Origin: an uncultured Pseudobutyrivibrio sp.
Lineage (GTDB): Bacteria; Bacillota; Clostridia; Lachnospirales; Lachnospiraceae
Assembly (NCBI GenBank): GCA_946403965.1
Contig: CAMJBT010000030.1
Coordinates: forward strand, 1-35,126
Reading direction: 5' to 3'
DNA length: 35,126 bases
Below, one piece after another: positions 33,890-35,126 of the stretch. The notes beneath the pieces are model-generated. The model saw only the letters and a list, made by a program, of their open reading frames with translations, did no database searches and was not told the origin of the DNA. Within the stretch, counting starts at the first letter, position 1, and each line of letters opens with the position of its first letter. The position numbers and the translations under genes are program-made.

Positions 33890-34804
33890 TTATTGAACAA
33901 CATTTACTGACTGTATCACTGTTGTATCATCCGTAATTGGTAGTATCATAGCTCCCGCTTCATTTAATTTTTCAATGATTCGAGGTAATGCTTCCACTGT
34001 TGCATCTTTGTTTGAAGCATCATGGAACAATACTACAGACGTCTTGTATTTTACCACATCCGTCATTACATTATCAACAAGTTCATCCGCTGTGAATGCC
34101 CTAGAAGTAGCGTCACCAGACACCACATTCCAGTCATAATAAACTGCTCCCTTTTCATTCAGAGTATTAATAAACACTGACATACTACACTTACCAACAA
34201 TATTGCTGCTTCCCCCTGGAAATCTGTAGTATTTAGTATCAACTCCTGTTGTATCCAAGATTAAATCGTGTATCTTGTTATAGTCAGCTTCAAAGGATTC
34301 CTTTGAGCTGTATAAATCTGCATATTTATGACTATATGAATGCATACCAATAGTATGACCATCCTCAACTATTCTACGATACGCATCTCCATATTTTTCC
34401 GTATCTTGTCCAACCACAAAAAATGTAGCCTTTACATTATAATCATCCAAAATATCAAGTATTTTGTCTGTGTTCTCGCTAGGTCCATCATCAAAAGTCA
34501 GATACACCATAGGTATATCCCCTTCCTTGGCCTCATTTTCTGCGTTGTCTACTTTGTAAACATCATCTAGATATCCTTCATCACTCATTTGCTCCGGATT
34601 ATCAACTTCTTCTGTTGTGGCTATTCTCGAAGAAATCTCATTAATTTGCCTCTGAAGTGAAACTACTTCAACGCATAAAAAAGTCATAATACATATTGTC
34701 AGAATCATAAATGTGACAATTGTATATATTATGAGTTTCTTCATACGGGCCACGCGTTTCCGCTTAGCGCGCTGCCTCTCTAGCCCCTCTCTTGCTATAT
34801 CCAA
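33890..34804 (-). CDS. Membrane-anchored polysaccharide deacetylase (NodB/CE4), TTG start
   Basis: This is probably a secreted, membrane-tethered deacetylase of peptidoglycan or another surface glycan. The 304 residues begin with a very basic cytoplasmic tail (RQRAKRKRVARMKK), then one membrane helix (about 24-47) and an acidic linker. The NodB domain (about 97-290) has all five motifs: TFDDGPS (103-109), HSYSH (155-159), RFPGGS (194-199), DWN (224-226) and LFHD (259-262), so the metal and catalytic residues appear intact. The start is a TTG at 34804, 9 bases after GGGGAGG. An ATG at 34811 is out of frame and too close to that site. It sits between tsf and pyrH, where this gene is not normally found. 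Confidence 0.9.
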   Translation of the reverse strand: MDIAREGLERQRAKRKRVARMKKLIIYTIVTFMILTICIMTFLCVEVVSLQRQINEISSRIATTEEVDNPEQMSDEGYLDDVYKVDNAENEAKEGDIPMVYLTFDDGPSENTDKILDILDDYNVKATFFVVGQDTEKYGDAYRRIVEDGHTIGMHSYSHKYADLYSSKESFEADYNKIHDLILDTTGVDTKYYRFPGGSSNIVGKCSMSVFINTLNEKGAVYYDWNVVSGDATSRAFTADELVDNVMTDVVKYKTSVVLFHDASNKDATVEALPRIIEKLNEAGAMILPITDDTTVIQSVNVVQ

Positions 34805-34868
34805 GGCTCATATCCTCCCCATAAAATTTCTTTATTATTTTATCACAACACTGTAACAAGATAAAGTA

Positions 34869-34908
34869 TAAAAAAATAAAGGGTCCACAACATATATGTT
34901 GTGAACCC
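34869..34908 (-). terminator. Intrinsic terminator after tsf
   Basis: A long stem (34881-34892 with 34897-34908) has one mismatch: GGGT, a C-A mismatch, then CACAACA paired with TGTTGTG. On the minus strand it is followed by TTTATTTTTTTAT. It lies 12 bases past the tsf stop and would end the rpsB-tsf transcript before the deacetylase gene. Confidence 0.88.
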
Positions 34909-34920
34909 TTATGGTTAAAA

Positions 34921-35126
34921 TTAAAGTTGAGCTGCAACTTCAGCTGCAAAATCCTCATTCTTCTTCTCAAGACCTTCGCCAGTTTCAAAACGAACAAAGC
35001 TCTTGATATTGAGAGTAGCACCTGTTTCCTTAGAAACCTGCTCTAAGTACTTAGCAACTGTCTGCTTTCCGTCCTCAGCCTTTACGTAAACCTGATCAAG
35101 TAAGCAGATTTCCTTAAGCTCCTTAG
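34921..35126 (-). CDS. tsf: Elongation factor Ts, C-terminal part (5' end beyond window)
   Basis: EF-Ts exchanges GDP for GTP on EF-Tu. Only the last 68 or so residues are in the window: [20 protein letters not shown], then [20 protein letters not shown], and the characteristic end [20 protein letters not shown] before VAAQL. The TAA stop is at 34921-34923, followed by a strong terminator. rpsB is expected just beyond the right edge. Confidence 0.95.
   Translation of the reverse strand, partial: KELKEICLLDQVYVKAEDGKQTVAKYLEQVSKETGATLNIKSFVRFETGEGLEKKNEDFAAEVAAQL

Noticed and set aside
34764-35021. Minus-strand frame with an ATG at 34811 just before the deacetylase, suggesting a frameshift or small upstream gene
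   Set aside because: It crosses the tsf end and terminator in another frame, the ATG is only 2-3 bases from GGAGG, and the TTG at 34804 gives an intact protein; no frameshift is needed.
1-35126. Mobile elements, CRISPR arrays, phage genes or defence systems
   Set aside because: I found no transposase, integrase, direct-repeat array or defence-family motif; the content is conserved core genome.

Overview
The window is a gene-dense, low-GC chromosomal core segment from an anaerobic Firmicute. The best guess is class Clostridia, family Lachnospiraceae (Butyrivibrio/Pseudobutyrivibrio/Roseburia-like). This rests on a PolC-type replicative polymerase, the tsf-pyrH-frr-uppS-cdsA-dxr-rseP-ispG-polC and yceD-rpmF-plsX-acpP-rnc-smc-ftsY-ylxM-ffh gene orders, a DUF5050-type propeller protein, a bactofilin, and a tRNA gene without encoded CCA. 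The genus is inference. I see no insertion sequence, prophage, CRISPR array or rRNA. Almost everything is on the minus strand; the only plus-strand gene I accept is tmcAL.

Layout, in minus-strand transcription order from the right edge. (1) The 3' end of tsf with its terminator, then a NodB-type polysaccharide deacetylase and a bactofilin, inserted where pyrH would normally follow tsf directly. (2) pyrH-frr with a terminator. (3) A tightly packed run of eleven genes over about 16 kb: uppS, cdsA, dxr, rseP, ispG, polC, a DUF5050-like membrane-anchored propeller protein, pheA, a divergent Ppx/GppA-HD protein, ppk1 and a Cof-type HAD phosphatase. (4) infC-rpmI-rplT behind its own promoter and a leader with a terminator-like attenuator; infC uses an ATT start codon. 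(5) galE and a tRNA-Glu(CUC). (6) tmcAL on the plus strand, divergent from ackA with interleaved promoters. (7) yceD-rpmF behind a consensus promoter. (8) plsX-acpP-rnc-smc-ftsY-ilvA. (9) ylxM-ffh, with ffh cut off by the left edge, driven by a promoter whose -35 box lies inside the ilvA terminator stem.

The genes serve translation (EF-Ts, RRF, IF3, L35, L20, L32, tRNA-Glu, tRNA acetylation), protein targeting (SRP, FtsY), chromosome work (Smc, PolC), lipid and isoprenoid supply (PlsX, ACP, CdsA, UppS, Dxr, IspG), envelope building (deacetylase, bactofilin, RseP, GalE), polyphosphate metabolism and some amino-acid and acetate metabolism. I found no convincing new defence or mobile system. The items most worth following up are regulatory (infC leader and ATT start, rnc leader hairpins, terminator-embedded promoter, divergent tmcAL/ackA promoters), the degenerate Ppx/GppA-HD partner of Ppk1, and the deacetylase-bactofilin pair inserted in the tsf-pyrH locus.
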